In this document: one piece after another, positions 1 to 8,125 of the stretch
How positions within the stretch are numbered: position 1 is the first letter of the stretch
Layout: each line of letters opens with the position of its first letter
Source: Modestobacter sp. L9-4
GTDB lineage: Bacteria; Actinomycetota; Actinomycetes; Mycobacteriales; Geodermatophilaceae
Length of the DNA stretch: 64,000 bases
Direction of reading: 5' to 3'
Assembly: GCF_019112525.1 (NCBI RefSeq)
Contig: NZ_CP077800.1
Location: 2,418,001 to 2,482,000, forward strand
Position numbers and translations under genes: made by a program
Notes under the pieces: model-generated
Told to the model about the DNA's origin: nothing
Seen by the model: the letters and a program-made list of their open reading frames with translations, nothing else
The model's database searches: none

Positions 1-165
1 CTTGCCCTCGCGGAACTGCGCCGACCCCGTGACGGTCGGGCGCAGCTGGCGGCGGCTGGCGCCCAGCGCGGTGGGGATGCCCCAGGCGGCGCGGGCGACC
101 CAGCTGGCCCCGCCGAGCAGGGCGGCGGTGGCGGTGACGGTGGCGGTGCGACGGAGGAACGGCAC
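1..165 (-). CDS. Probable MBL-fold metallo-hydrolase, N-terminus only (gene runs off the window)
   Basis: Reading the minus strand from a GTG at 165 gives 55 residues that stay open to the window edge. The peptide begins with a basic run, then an Ala/Leu/Val-rich hydrophobic stretch (residues 8-30) that could be a membrane anchor or signal, and ends with GSAQFREGK. A 'GSPxYRDGxFxN'-like segment after an N-terminal hydrophobic anchor is familiar from UlaG/NAPE-PLD-like MBL-fold hydrolases. No metal-binding histidines are inside the window, so the family call rests on this short similarity. A purine-rich GGGGA lies about 9 bases upstream of the GTG. The 137 bases between this start and the ABC permease hold nothing I recognise. 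Confidence 0.4.
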   Translation of the reverse strand, partial: MPFLRRTATVTATAALLGGASWVARAAWGIPTALGASRRQLRPTVTGSAQFREGK

Positions 166-302
166 GGCACCAGCATCCCCCGGACGGCTGTGGCCCGGCC
201 AGCGCCCCGCGCGTCGGACGTGGCGACGCCCGTGCCCTGCTGCCGGTGGGGCAGGAGGGCACGAGCGTGGCCGACGGCGTCCCCGGGAGGCCGGGGCCCG
301 GG

Positions 303-2762
303 TCAGCCGGCGATGGCGGCCACCGGCGGCGTCATCGCGGCCCGGCGGGCCGGGAGCACCGAGGCCAGCAGCCCGGCCGCCGTCGCGACGACCACGATCG
401 CCGCGATCTGCAGCCACGGGACGCTGATCGCCAGCTCGCCGACGTCCTGCAGTGCCGAGGACACCCCGACCAGGCCGAACACCCCGCCGACCACGACGCC
501 GAGCACCGCGGCGACCCCGGCGACGAGAGCGGCCTCCCAGGCCAGCAGCCCGCGCAGCTGGCCGCGGGTCAGGCCCAGGGCCCGCAGCAGCCCGCTCTCC
601 TGACGCCGCTCGACCACGGAGAGCGCGAGGGTGTTGCCCACCCCGATCAGGGCGATGAGCACAGCGACACCGAGCAGGCCGGTCACGATGAGCAGGAGGA
701 CGTCGACGACCTGGTCGATCGCCGCCCGCTCGGCGGCCATGCCGCTGACCCAGGCGTTCGGGACGGCGGTGCCGGCGATGTCGGTGACCTCGTCGACGAC
801 GTCGTTCTGGTCGACGTCGTCGGCCAGCCGCAGCCACAGCGTCCCGGCGGCGGCGTCGGGGGACAGCGCCGCCACGTCGGCCGCGGCCATGAGCGGTTCG
901 TCGGTCTCCCCGCTCACCGCGGTCAGCGTGCGCGACCCCCCGGGGCCGCTGAACGTGACGGTCTGGCCGACTGGCACGCCCCACGACTCCTCCGCCCAGC
1001 CGGGCAGGACGACGGTGCCCGGCTCGGGCAGCCTCAGCTGCGTGGTGGACCGCAGCACCGGCAGCGCCTGCGCGGCGTCCACGCCCAGCACGGAGTACTC
1101 GTCACCCTGCGGGCCGGTGAGGGTGGCGCTGGTCAGCGCCGTCCCGGCGACCACGCCGTCCACCGCCCGCAGCTGGTCCAGGACGCCGGCCGGCAGCGGG
1201 TCGCCGTTGCCCTGGACCGTGACGTCGGTGGGGTAGGCGGCGGCCAGCCCGGCCTGCGCCGTGGCCCGGGTCGAGCTCGCGCCCACGACCATGGCGGTGG
1301 TGAGGGTGACGCCGATCAGCAGCGCGGTGGCGGTGGCCGCCGTCCGGCGCGGGTTGCGGGTGGCGTTGCCGGCGGCCAGGCGGGCCGGCAGCCCACCGAC
1401 CCGGCCGACGAGCCGGCCGGCGGCGGCGACGACCGGCGGCACCATCCGCTGGGCGAGCAGCAGGCCGCCGAGGGAGGTGAGCACGACGCCGGGGAAGGCG
1501 ATGAGCACCTCGTGCACCACGACGCCGAGGGCCATGAGGCCTCCCCCGGGCAGGACCAGCAGCAGCCCGGTGACGAGCCGGGCCACCCCGCCGCGGGAGC
1601 GGAGGGGGGTCGGGTCGGTCGGCCGCAGGGCGGCCAGCGGGGCGACCCGGGTGGCGGCCCGGGCCGGGGCCAGCGCGGCGAGCAGCGTGGTCAGCGTGCC
1701 GACGGCGAGCCCGGTCAGGACGACGTAGAGGGGCACGGACACCCCCGCCAGCGGGATCGGCGAGTCGGTTCCGACGAACGCCGAGACGCCGGCGGCGAGC
1801 CCGACCCCGGCCAGCACCCCGAGGACGGAGGCGGCCAGGCCGGTGACCAGGGCCTCGCCGAGGACGCTGCGGCGGACCTGCTGGGCGGTGGCGCCGACGC
1901 AGCGCAGCAGCGCCAGGTCACGGGTGCGCTGGGCCAGCAGGACGGCGAAGGTGTTGGCGATGACCAGCCCGGCGACCAGCACCGCGATACCGGCGAAGAG
2001 CAGCAGGCCGGTGGTCAGGAAGTCGGCGTCGCCGGTCAGGTCGTCCACCGCCTTCTGCGCCTGCTGCTCGCCGGTGCGCACCGTCAGCGGCGTCCCGGCC
2101 AGTGCGCTGCTGACCGTCGCGGCGACCGTGGCCGGGTCGCTGCCCTCGGCACCGGCGACCCGCAGCTCCTCGGGCTCCCGCGCGCCCCAGGCCACGGCCT
2201 GGTCGGCGGTGGCGTAGAGCCGGCCGTAGACGTCGGCGGTGGGGTCCCCGCGCAGGTCGACGATGCCGACCACGGTGACCTCGCTGGTCGACTCCTGGCC
2301 GTCCTCGCCGTAGGTGGTGATCGGCAGGACGTCGCCGAGGGCGGCCCCGACGCGCTCGCTGACCGCGGCCTGGCCCGGCCCCGTCGGCAACGCGCCGGCG
2401 CTCAGGTGCTGCCAGCGCAGCTGCGGGTCGGCCGCGACCGACTCGACGGACAGGTACTGGGCGCCGGTACGCCCCGGGACGACGGCCGACACGGACGTCT
2501 CGTAGCCCGGGTCGACGGCGCGGACGCCGGCCAGTGCGCTGAGGGGGGCGACCTGGCCGGCCAGGCCGCTGCCGTCCGCGGAGGTGACGACGGCGTCGGC
2601 GTCGACGTAGCGGGCGCCGGCGGCCTCGCTGACGGTGGCCTTCATCGTCTCGTTGAGCACGAGGGTGGCCACGACGAAGCCGACGGCGATGACGATGGCG
2701 AGGGTGGAGGCGACCAGCCGGGGCAGGTGGGCGCGGATGCTGGCGAGGGTGACGGCGCGCAT
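303..2762 (-). CDS. MacB/FtsX-type ABC transporter permease
   Basis: An 819-residue membrane protein with the layout of lipoprotein-release or MacB-like exporters: an N-terminal membrane segment (about 12-37), a large extracytoplasmic domain (about 40-240), three membrane helices with an FtsX domain (about 250-370), a second helix block and extracytoplasmic domain, and a final FtsX domain (about 690-810) carrying the usual ERRQESGLLRALGLTRGQ coupling motif that contacts the ATPase. It would form an ABC efflux complex with the ATPase immediately upstream (5 bases apart, same strand). The substrate cannot be read from sequence; antibiotic peptide export or cell-envelope maintenance are common roles. 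A two-component system lies just upstream, a frequent arrangement for stress-induced exporters. A paralogous pair lies at 29079-32419. Confidence 0.93.
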   Translation of the reverse strand: MRAVTLASIRAHLPRLVASTLAIVIAVGFVVATLVLNETMKATVSEAAGARYVDADAVVTSADGSGLAGQVAPLSALAGVRAVDPGYETSVSAVVPGRTGAQYLSVESVAADPQLRWQHLSAGALPTGPGQAAVSERVGAALGDVLPITTYGEDGQESTSEVTVVGIVDLRGDPTADVYGRLYATADQAVAWGAREPEELRVAGAEGSDPATVAATVSSALAGTPLTVRTGEQQAQKAVDDLTGDADFLTTGLLLFAGIAVLVAGLVIANTFAVLLAQRTRDLALLRCVGATAQQVRRSVLGEALVTGLAASVLGVLAGVGLAAGVSAFVGTDSPIPLAGVSVPLYVVLTGLAVGTLTTLLAALAPARAATRVAPLAALRPTDPTPLRSRGGVARLVTGLLLVLPGGGLMALGVVVHEVLIAFPGVVLTSLGGLLLAQRMVPPVVAAAGRLVGRVGGLPARLAAGNATRNPRRTAATATALLIGVTLTTAMVVGASSTRATAQAGLAAAYPTDVTVQGNGDPLPAGVLDQLRAVDGVVAGTALTSATLTGPQGDEYSVLGVDAAQALPVLRSTTQLRLPEPGTVVLPGWAEESWGVPVGQTVTFSGPGGSRTLTAVSGETDEPLMAAADVAALSPDAAAGTLWLRLADDVDQNDVVDEVTDIAGTAVPNAWVSGMAAERAAIDQVVDVLLLIVTGLLGVAVLIALIGVGNTLALSVVERRQESGLLRALGLTRGQLRGLLAWEAALVAGVAAVLGVVVGGVFGLVGVSSALQDVGELAISVPWLQIAAIVVVATAAGLLASVLPARRAAMTPPVAAIAG

Positions 2763-2767
2763 GCCGG

Positions 2768-3550
2768 TCAGGCCCCGAGTCCGCGGAGGGCGTTGATGAT
2801 GGAGTCGGTGGTGGGCTGGTGGACCTCACCGGCGAGCCGGCCGTCGGCGAGCAGGACGACGCGGTCGGCGTAGGCGGCCGCGACGGGGTCGTGGGTGACC
2901 ATGACGACGGTCTGGCCGGTCTCGCGGACGCTGGAGCGCAGCAGGTCCAGCACCTCCGCCCCGGCGCGGGAGTCCAGGTTGCCGGTGGGCTCGTCGGCGA
3001 ACACGACGTCGGGGCGGGGGAGGAGTGCGCGGGCGACGGCGACGCGCTGCTGCTGCCCACCGGAGAGCTCGTAGGGGCGGTGGGCGAGGCGCTCGCGCAG
3101 ACCCAGGCGGGCGATGACGGAGTCCATCCAGGCGCGGTCGGGGCGCTGGCCGGCCAGCTGCATCGGCAGCAGCATGTTCTCCTGCGCGTTGAGCACGGGC
3201 AGGAGGTTGAAGGACTGGAAGACGAAGCCGATCCGCTCGCGGCGCAGCTTGGTCAGCTGGTCATCGCGCAGCCGGGTGAGCTCGGTGTCACCCAGCCACA
3301 CCTGCCCGGCGCTGGCGGTGTCCAGGCCGGCCAGGCAGTGCATGAGGGTGGACTTGCCCGAGCCCGAGGGCCCCATGATGGCGGTGAAGGCACCCCGCTC
3401 GAAGGCCACGTCGACACCGGCCAGCGCGTGCACGGCGGTCTCACCGGAGCCGTAGGTCTTGCGCAGGTCGGTGGCGCGGACGGCGGCGGTGGACACCGAC
3501 GCCGGCTCGCCCGGGACGGTCATGACGGGGACGGACACTTCGGCCTCCAA
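2768..3550 (-). CDS. ABC transporter ATP-binding protein (MacB/LolD type)
   Basis: A 260-residue ATPase with Walker [10 protein letters not shown] near residue 60, Q-loop in [12 protein letters not shown], signature [16 protein letters not shown], Walker [14 protein letters not shown] and the H-loop in VMVTHDP. The TGNLDS sequence after Walker B is characteristic of the MacB/LolD/FtsE subfamily that works with FtsX-like permeases. It ends 5 bases before the permease gene, so the two are surely co-transcribed. The protein is cytoplasmic at the membrane and drives export or mechanical release of the substrate. Confidence 0.95.
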   Translation of the reverse strand: MEAEVSVPVMTVPGEPASVSTAAVRATDLRKTYGSGETAVHALAGVDVAFERGAFTAIMGPSGSGKSTLMHCLAGLDTASAGQVWLGDTELTRLRDDQLTKLRRERIGFVFQSFNLLPVLNAQENMLLPMQLAGQRPDRAWMDSVIARLGLRERLAHRPYELSGGQQQRVAVARALLPRPDVVFADEPTGNLDSRAGAEVLDLLRSSVRETGQTVVMVTHDPVAAAYADRVVLLADGRLAGEVHQPTTDSIINALRGLGA

Positions 3551-3708
3551 GAGCGGTGATCAGGTCGTGATCACGCTCTCGCCCGGAGCCCTCCTCCCGC
3601 GTCGCCGCACAGGTGGGTCCTCGTCGGCACCTGCCTGGGGCCGGGGGATGACCCGACGTCATCCCCTGGGCTGACCTGCCGTCGGTGCAGCCGCCCGGCG
3701 GTCAGGTC

Positions 3709-3767
3709 GACGGTGTGCGCCGAGGCCGGGTTGCGGGACCGGTCACCCGGCCCGGGCGCACACCGTC
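3709..3767. terminator. Long hairpin between the two-component operon and the ABC operon
   Basis: Bases 3709-3721 (GACGGTGTGCGCC) are the exact inverse of 3755-3767, a 13-bp perfect stem. Inside the loop a second arm, GGCCGGG at 3724-3730, pairs with CCCGGCC at 3746-3752. It lies just after the stop of the response regulator on the minus strand, so it is a good candidate terminator. No T-run follows, as is usual in very GC-rich actinobacteria. Confidence 0.6.
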
Positions 3768-3782
3768 ACCCCGGCACGGCCC

Positions 3783-4487
3783 CTAGGCGTTGCGCAGCAG
3801 GTCGGCGGGGGCGACGAGGCCGGTGCGGTAGGCCAGGACGACGGCCTGCACCCGGTCCCGCGAGCCGGTCTTGAACAGCACCCGCCCGACGTGGGTCTTC
3901 ACCGTCGCCTCGCTGACGAACAGCTGCGCGGCGATCTCGGTGTTGGAGGCGCCGTAGGCCATCTGCACCAGCACCTCCTTCTCCCGTGGCGTCAGCTCCG
4001 CCAGCGCCGAGGCGTCGGCCGGCGCGCTGTCGGCGGCACCGCCCGCGCCCCGCAGGATCGGTGCGACGTGCTGCAGCAGCCGCCGGGTGGAGCTGGCCGC
4101 GATCACCGAGTCGCCGGAGTGCACGGTGCGCACCGCGGCCAGCATCTCCTCCGGCGGGGCGTCCTTGAGCAGGAAGCCGCTGGCCCCGGCGCCGATCGCG
4201 GCCACCACGTACTCGTCGAGGTCGAAGGTGGTCAGCACCACGACCCGCGGCGGCTCGGGCAGCGCGGTCACCTGCTCGGTGGCGGCGATGCCGTCCATCC
4301 CGGGCATCCGCACGTCCATCAGGACGACGTCGGCCGGCGTGCGGCGCAGCAGCTCCACCGCCGCGGCGCCGTCCCCCGCCTCGCCGACGACGGTGAGGTC
4401 GGGCTGGGAGTCGATCACCATGCGGAAGCCGGCGCGGACCAGCTGCTGGTCGTCGACGAGGACCACGCGGATCTGGTTGTCGGTCAT
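3783..4487 (-). CDS. NarL/LuxR-family response regulator
   Basis: A 234-residue DNA-binding response regulator. The receiver domain (about 6-120) shows the acidic pair in VVLVDDQ, the phospho-acceptor Asp in VVLMDVRMPGMDG and the conserved Lys in FLLKDAPPEE. The C-terminal LuxR-type helix-turn-helix (about 165-225) starts with LTPREKEVLVQMAYG. The ATG at 4487 overlaps the stop of the kinase gene by four bases (ATGA), giving translational coupling. The obvious partner is the kinase at 4484-6184 and a plausible target is the ABC exporter downstream. Confidence 0.95.
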   Translation of the reverse strand: MTDNQIRVVLVDDQQLVRAGFRMVIDSQPDLTVVGEAGDGAAAVELLRRTPADVVLMDVRMPGMDGIAATEQVTALPEPPRVVVLTTFDLDEYVVAAIGAGASGFLLKDAPPEEMLAAVRTVHSGDSVIAASSTRRLLQHVAPILRGAGGAADSAPADASALAELTPREKEVLVQMAYGASNTEIAAQLFVSEATVKTHVGRVLFKTGSRDRVQAVVLAYRTGLVAPADLLRNA

Positions 4488-6184
4488 CGGGACGCACGGT
4501 AGGGCAGGACGGCCTCGACGCCGAAACCCCCGCCGGTCCGCGGGCCGGCGGTCAGCCGCCCGCCGTGCAGCTGGGCCCGCTCGCGCATGCCCAGCAGGCC
4601 GTGTCCCTGCCCGTCGGCCTCCACGACCGCCGCCGCGCCCCGCCCGTCGTCGGTCACGGACAGCTCGAGGGCGTCCCGGCCCCAGTGCAGGCGCACCTCG
4701 GCCCGCCCGGCCGGGCCGGCGTGCTTGAGCACGTTGGTCAGCGACTCCTGCACGATGCGGTAGGCGGCCAGCTGCGGGCCGGCGGGCATCGGCTGGGGCG
4801 CGCCCTCCACCACCAGGTCGACGTCCAGGCCGCTGGAGCGGACGTCGGCGACCAGCTGGTCGATGGCGGCGACGTCGGGCTGCGGGGCGAACTCCTGCCC
4901 GTCGCCCTCGCGCAGCACCCCGAGCAGCTTGCGCATCTCGGCCAGCGCCTGCCGGCCGGTGGAGGAGATCTGCTCCAGCGCCGCAGTGGCCGCCACCGGG
5001 TCGGCCTGCCCGGCGTACCGCCCGCCGTCGGCCTGGGCGATGACCACCGACAGGGAGTGGGCGACCACGTCGTGCATCTCCCGAGCGATCCGGGCCCGCT
5101 CGGTCGAGGCGGCCAGCTGCATCTCCTGCTCCCGTTCCAGCTCCAGCAGCCGGGCGCGCTCCTCCAGTCCGGCCACCTGCTGCAGCCGGGCCCGGCGCAG
5201 GTCGCCCAGCGCCCAGGCGGCGACCACCAGGACGCCGATGCCGATCGAGGCGGCGAGGAAGTCGACCCCGCGGGAGTACGAGGCGACGGTGACGGCGGCC
5301 AGCAGCGCGCCGACGAGGCCCAGCGCCAGCCCGGCCCGGCTGGCCCACCGCGGCGCGTAGGCGGCCAGCGAGTAGACCACCACCGGGGCGGCCACGTTGG
5401 CGGGCAGGAAGTCGGCGGGGAGGACGACCAGCTCCACCAGGCAGGCGGCCACGACCACGGTCGCCGCGCGGACGGGCCGGCGCCGGCGCCAGGCCAGCGG
5501 GACCACCAGCAGCAGACCGATGAGGACCGCCCGTCCGGCGGGCTCGTACCCGGACGCCGGGGCGAGCACCAGGCCGAGCACGCCCAGCCCGGCGAGCGTG
5601 GCGTCGACCCCGAACGGGTGCTCGCGCAACCAGCGGGCGGTCCGTTCCAGCAGCGGTTCGGTCGGTGTCCACGGGACGTCGGGGTCCCGGGTCTCCGCCC
5701 GGCGGCGCCAGCGGCCCGCGCTCCAGGACGCGACGACGATGCCGCCGATGACCATCAGCGCCACCAGCGCCAGCGCGAGGCCGTCGGCCGAGTACGACCC
5801 GAAGAACACCGTGGCGGCGAGGGCGGCGCCCAGCAGACCGACCACGAGCCCGGCGCGGCCGGCCCACGGCGGGCCGTACGCGGCCAGCGCGTGGACCATC
5901 ACCGGCGCGGCGACGTTGGCCGGCAGGAACTCGTGCCGCAGGACCACCAGCTCGATCAGGCAGGCCGCCACCACGGCCGCCGCCGCCGCCACCGGCTCGC
6001 TGCGCCGCCAGGCCAGCGCCCCGCTGAGCACGACGGTCAGCAGCAGGCCGGTCGCCCAGCCGCCGTTGACCGCCCCGAACTGGAGCAGGACGCACGCCAC
6101 CCCGACCGTGGCGGCGATCGCGACGTCGACGCGCTGGTCGTGCTGCCGCCGCGTCGCCGCGGGTTCGAGCAGCCGGCGGTCCAC
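4484..6184 (-). CDS. NarL-type sensor histidine kinase with duplicated membrane module
   Basis: A 566-residue kinase. Residues about 21-160 and 195-330 are two copies of the same multi-helix membrane module; both contain LPANVAAP followed by an LAAY element. A dimerisation domain with the phospho-acceptor His in AREMHDVVAHSLSV (about residue 371) and a HATPase_c domain with the GHGLLGMRERAQLHGG box follow. The extracytoplasmic loops are short, so it probably senses a signal in or at the membrane. I chose the GTG at 6184: TACGCT, a -10-like box, lies 7 bases upstream, which suggests a leaderless mRNA; a longer reading to 6283 has no support. It phosphorylates the regulator at 3783-4487. Confidence 0.92.
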   Translation of the reverse strand: MDRRLLEPAATRRQHDQRVDVAIAATVGVACVLLQFGAVNGGWATGLLLTVVLSGALAWRRSEPVAAAAAVVAACLIELVVLRHEFLPANVAAPVMVHALAAYGPPWAGRAGLVVGLLGAALAATVFFGSYSADGLALALVALMVIGGIVVASWSAGRWRRRAETRDPDVPWTPTEPLLERTARWLREHPFGVDATLAGLGVLGLVLAPASGYEPAGRAVLIGLLLVVPLAWRRRRPVRAATVVVAACLVELVVLPADFLPANVAAPVVVYSLAAYAPRWASRAGLALGLVGALLAAVTVASYSRGVDFLAASIGIGVLVVAAWALGDLRRARLQQVAGLEERARLLELEREQEMQLAASTERARIAREMHDVVAHSLSVVIAQADGGRYAGQADPVAATAALEQISSTGRQALAEMRKLLGVLREGDGQEFAPQPDVAAIDQLVADVRSSGLDVDLVVEGAPQPMPAGPQLAAYRIVQESLTNVLKHAGPAGRAEVRLHWGRDALELSVTDDGRGAAAVVEADGQGHGLLGMRERAQLHGGRLTAGPRTGGGFGVEAVLPYRASR

Positions 6185-6363
6185 GTCAGCGAGCGTAGGG
6201 ACGCACTCGGGCGCGGTCGTCGTCCTGCGGGGTGAACCGCGTGTCCACCCGCGGGATGAGGGCTGCCGGTGGCGGCCGGGCACGGGTCCACGGGCGCGGT
6301 CTTCTGCGCTGGGCTGAACGGCGCACCCGCGTCCCGTCGTCCCGGCCTGGCAGGGTCGCCGGT

Positions 6364-7605
6364 GTGTCCACGCCCCTCGGCCCGGCGTTCTGGCGGCTCT
6401 ACGCCGCCAGCGCTGCCTCCAACCTCGCCGACGGGGTCAACCGGGTGGCGCTGCCGCTGCTGGCGACCACCCTGACCCGCGACCCGGTGCAGGTGGCCGC
6501 GCTCGCCTCGCTGTCCTTCCTGCCGTGGCTGCTGTTCGCGCTGCCGGCCGGCGCCGTCGTCGACCGGGTCGACCGCAAGCGCGCGATGGCCGTCGCCAAC
6601 GCCGTCCGGGCGCTGGCCCTGGGCGCGCTGGCGGCGACCGCGCTCACCGGCACGACCTCGCTGCCGGTGCTCTACGCGGTCGCGTTCGCCATCGGCGTGG
6701 CCGAGACCGTCTACGACAGCGCCGCCCGCGCGATGCTGCCGCAGGTCGTGGCCCGCGAGCAGCTCGACCGGGGCAACGGGCTGCTGACCACCGCCGAGGA
6801 GGCCAGCCAGGGCTTCCTCGGCGCACCGCTGGGCTCGCTGCTGTTCGCCCTCGCGGTCGCCGTCCCGCTGCTCACCACCGCGGGCGGCTTCCTGCTCGCC
6901 GCCGTCCTCGTGCTGGGCATCGCCGGCCGGCACCGCCCCGCCCGCGCCGACGGCCCCCGCACCACGATCCGCCGGGACGTCGCCGAGGGGGTCGGCTGGC
7001 TGTGGCGGCACCGCTTCCTCCGCGGGCTCACGCTCGTCTCGGCGGCCACGGCCCTGGTGCAGTCGATGACCAGCGGCCTGCTCGTGCTCTACGCGCTCGA
7101 CGAGCTGGGGGTCAGCGACGCCGGGTACGGGCTGCTGCTCACCGCGGCCGGCGTCGGCGCCGTCCTCGGCGGGCTCGGGGCCGCGCCGCTGGCCGGGCGG
7201 ATCGGCCGCACCGCCACCCTCGTCGCCGGCTCGGTGCTCAGCGCGCTGGCGATCATCGGGATGTCGGCCACCGGCAACGCGGTCGTGGCCGGCGTCCTGT
7301 TCGCGGCCAGCACCGCGGGCGTCATGTTCTGGAACGTGCTGACCATGTCGCTGCGCCAGGCGCTCATCCCCGAGGTCCTCTTCGGCCGGGTCCAGGGCGG
7401 CTACCGCACGCTGGTCTGGGGCTGCATCCCGCTCGGGACGCTGGCCGGCGGGCTGCTCGCCGGCGCCACCAGCGTGCCCACGGTGTTCGCGGTCTCCGGC
7501 GCCGGGCTGCTGCTGCTCTCGCTGGTGCTCTGGCGGATGCTCACCGTGCACCGCGACCTGGTCGGCACCACCTTCGCCGCCGACCCGCAACCCGCCCCGG
7601 CCTGA
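6364..7605 (+). CDS. MFS transporter (DHA3/enterobactin-exporter-like)
   Basis: A 413-residue protein with about 12 membrane segments. The A-loop motif between TM2 and TM3 reads AGAVVDRVDRKRAM, and the opening WRLYAASAASNLADGVNRVALPLLA is typical of the DHA3 group that includes EntS and macrolide exporters. The reading frame is open further upstream, but the hydrophobic core begins right after the GTG at 6364 and the total then matches the family length, so I place the start there. It is convergent with the universal stress gene, with only three bases between the stops. The paralogue at 62112-63359 has the same opening pattern. Substrate unknown. Confidence 0.9.
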   Translation: MSTPLGPAFWRLYAASAASNLADGVNRVALPLLATTLTRDPVQVAALASLSFLPWLLFALPAGAVVDRVDRKRAMAVANAVRALALGALAATALTGTTSLPVLYAVAFAIGVAETVYDSAARAMLPQVVAREQLDRGNGLLTTAEEASQGFLGAPLGSLLFALAVAVPLLTTAGGFLLAAVLVLGIAGRHRPARADGPRTTIRRDVAEGVGWLWRHRFLRGLTLVSAATALVQSMTSGLLVLYALDELGVSDAGYGLLLTAAGVGAVLGGLGAAPLAGRIGRTATLVAGSVLSALAIIGMSATGNAVVAGVLFAASTAGVMFWNVLTMSLRQALIPEVLFGRVQGGYRTLVWGCIPLGTLAGGLLAGATSVPTVFAVSGAGLLLLSLVLWRMLTVHRDLVGTTFAADPQPAPA

Positions 7606-7608
7606 GGT

Positions 7609-8079
7609 CTAGGGGACGACGGTGACCGGCCAGCGGCCGGCCCGCACCAGCCGCACCGCCACCGACCCGACCACCCGGTGCCCGGCCTGCTCGGAGGCGC
7701 CCACCAGCACGGCGTCGGCGAGGACCTCGTCGGCCGTGCGGGTGATCTCCCCGACCGGGTCGCCACGCTGGATGCGGAAGTCGACCTCGACCCCGAGCTC
7801 GTGCGCCAGCGGCATCAGCTCCTCGCGCAGCCGGGTGCCGACCTCGGTGTTGGCCTCCCGGACGACGGCGCCCGCGCCGGGCACCAGCCCGGCCATCGCC
7901 GGTCCGCCCTCGGCCACGAAGACCACGACCAGCCGGGCCCGCTGCCGGCGGGCGAGTCCGGCGGCGTAGGCCGCGGCCCGCATGGAGGTCGGTGACCCGT
8001 CCAGCCCCACCAGGATCACCCGGGGGCCGTCGGTGCCCCGCTCGAAGGGCCCGTGCTCGGAGGGTCGGGGCGTGCTCAC
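7609..8079 (-). CDS. Universal stress protein (UspA family)
   Basis: A 156-residue single Usp domain: it starts with the beta-1 strand RVILVGLDGSPTS, has the acidic/hydrophobic alternation of the alpha/beta fold and ends with GRWPVTVVP, the usual final strand. The ATP loop is unusual: from GASE to VGS it is about three residues shorter than the common G-x2-G-x9-G-S/T motif and lacks the second glycine, so nucleotide binding is doubtful. Start is a GTG with no strong ribosome site. Such proteins are commonly induced by starvation or oxygen limitation. Confidence 0.88.
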   Translation of the reverse strand: MSTPRPSEHGPFERGTDGPRVILVGLDGSPTSMRAAAYAAGLARRQRARLVVVFVAEGGPAMAGLVPGAGAVVREANTEVGTRLREELMPLAHELGVEVDFRIQRGDPVGEITRTADEVLADAVLVGASEQAGHRVVGSVAVRLVRAGRWPVTVVP

Positions 8080-8125
8080 GCGGTGGATCGTCCCCCGCCC
8101 GTCCCGGCGCCGTGCGACCGGGCCG

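Noticed and set aside
246-2873. An 875-codon plus-strand frame opposite the ABC permease
   Set aside because: Low-complexity Gly/Arg/Asp/Gln sequence with no motif; the minus strand has an unmistakable FtsX permease.
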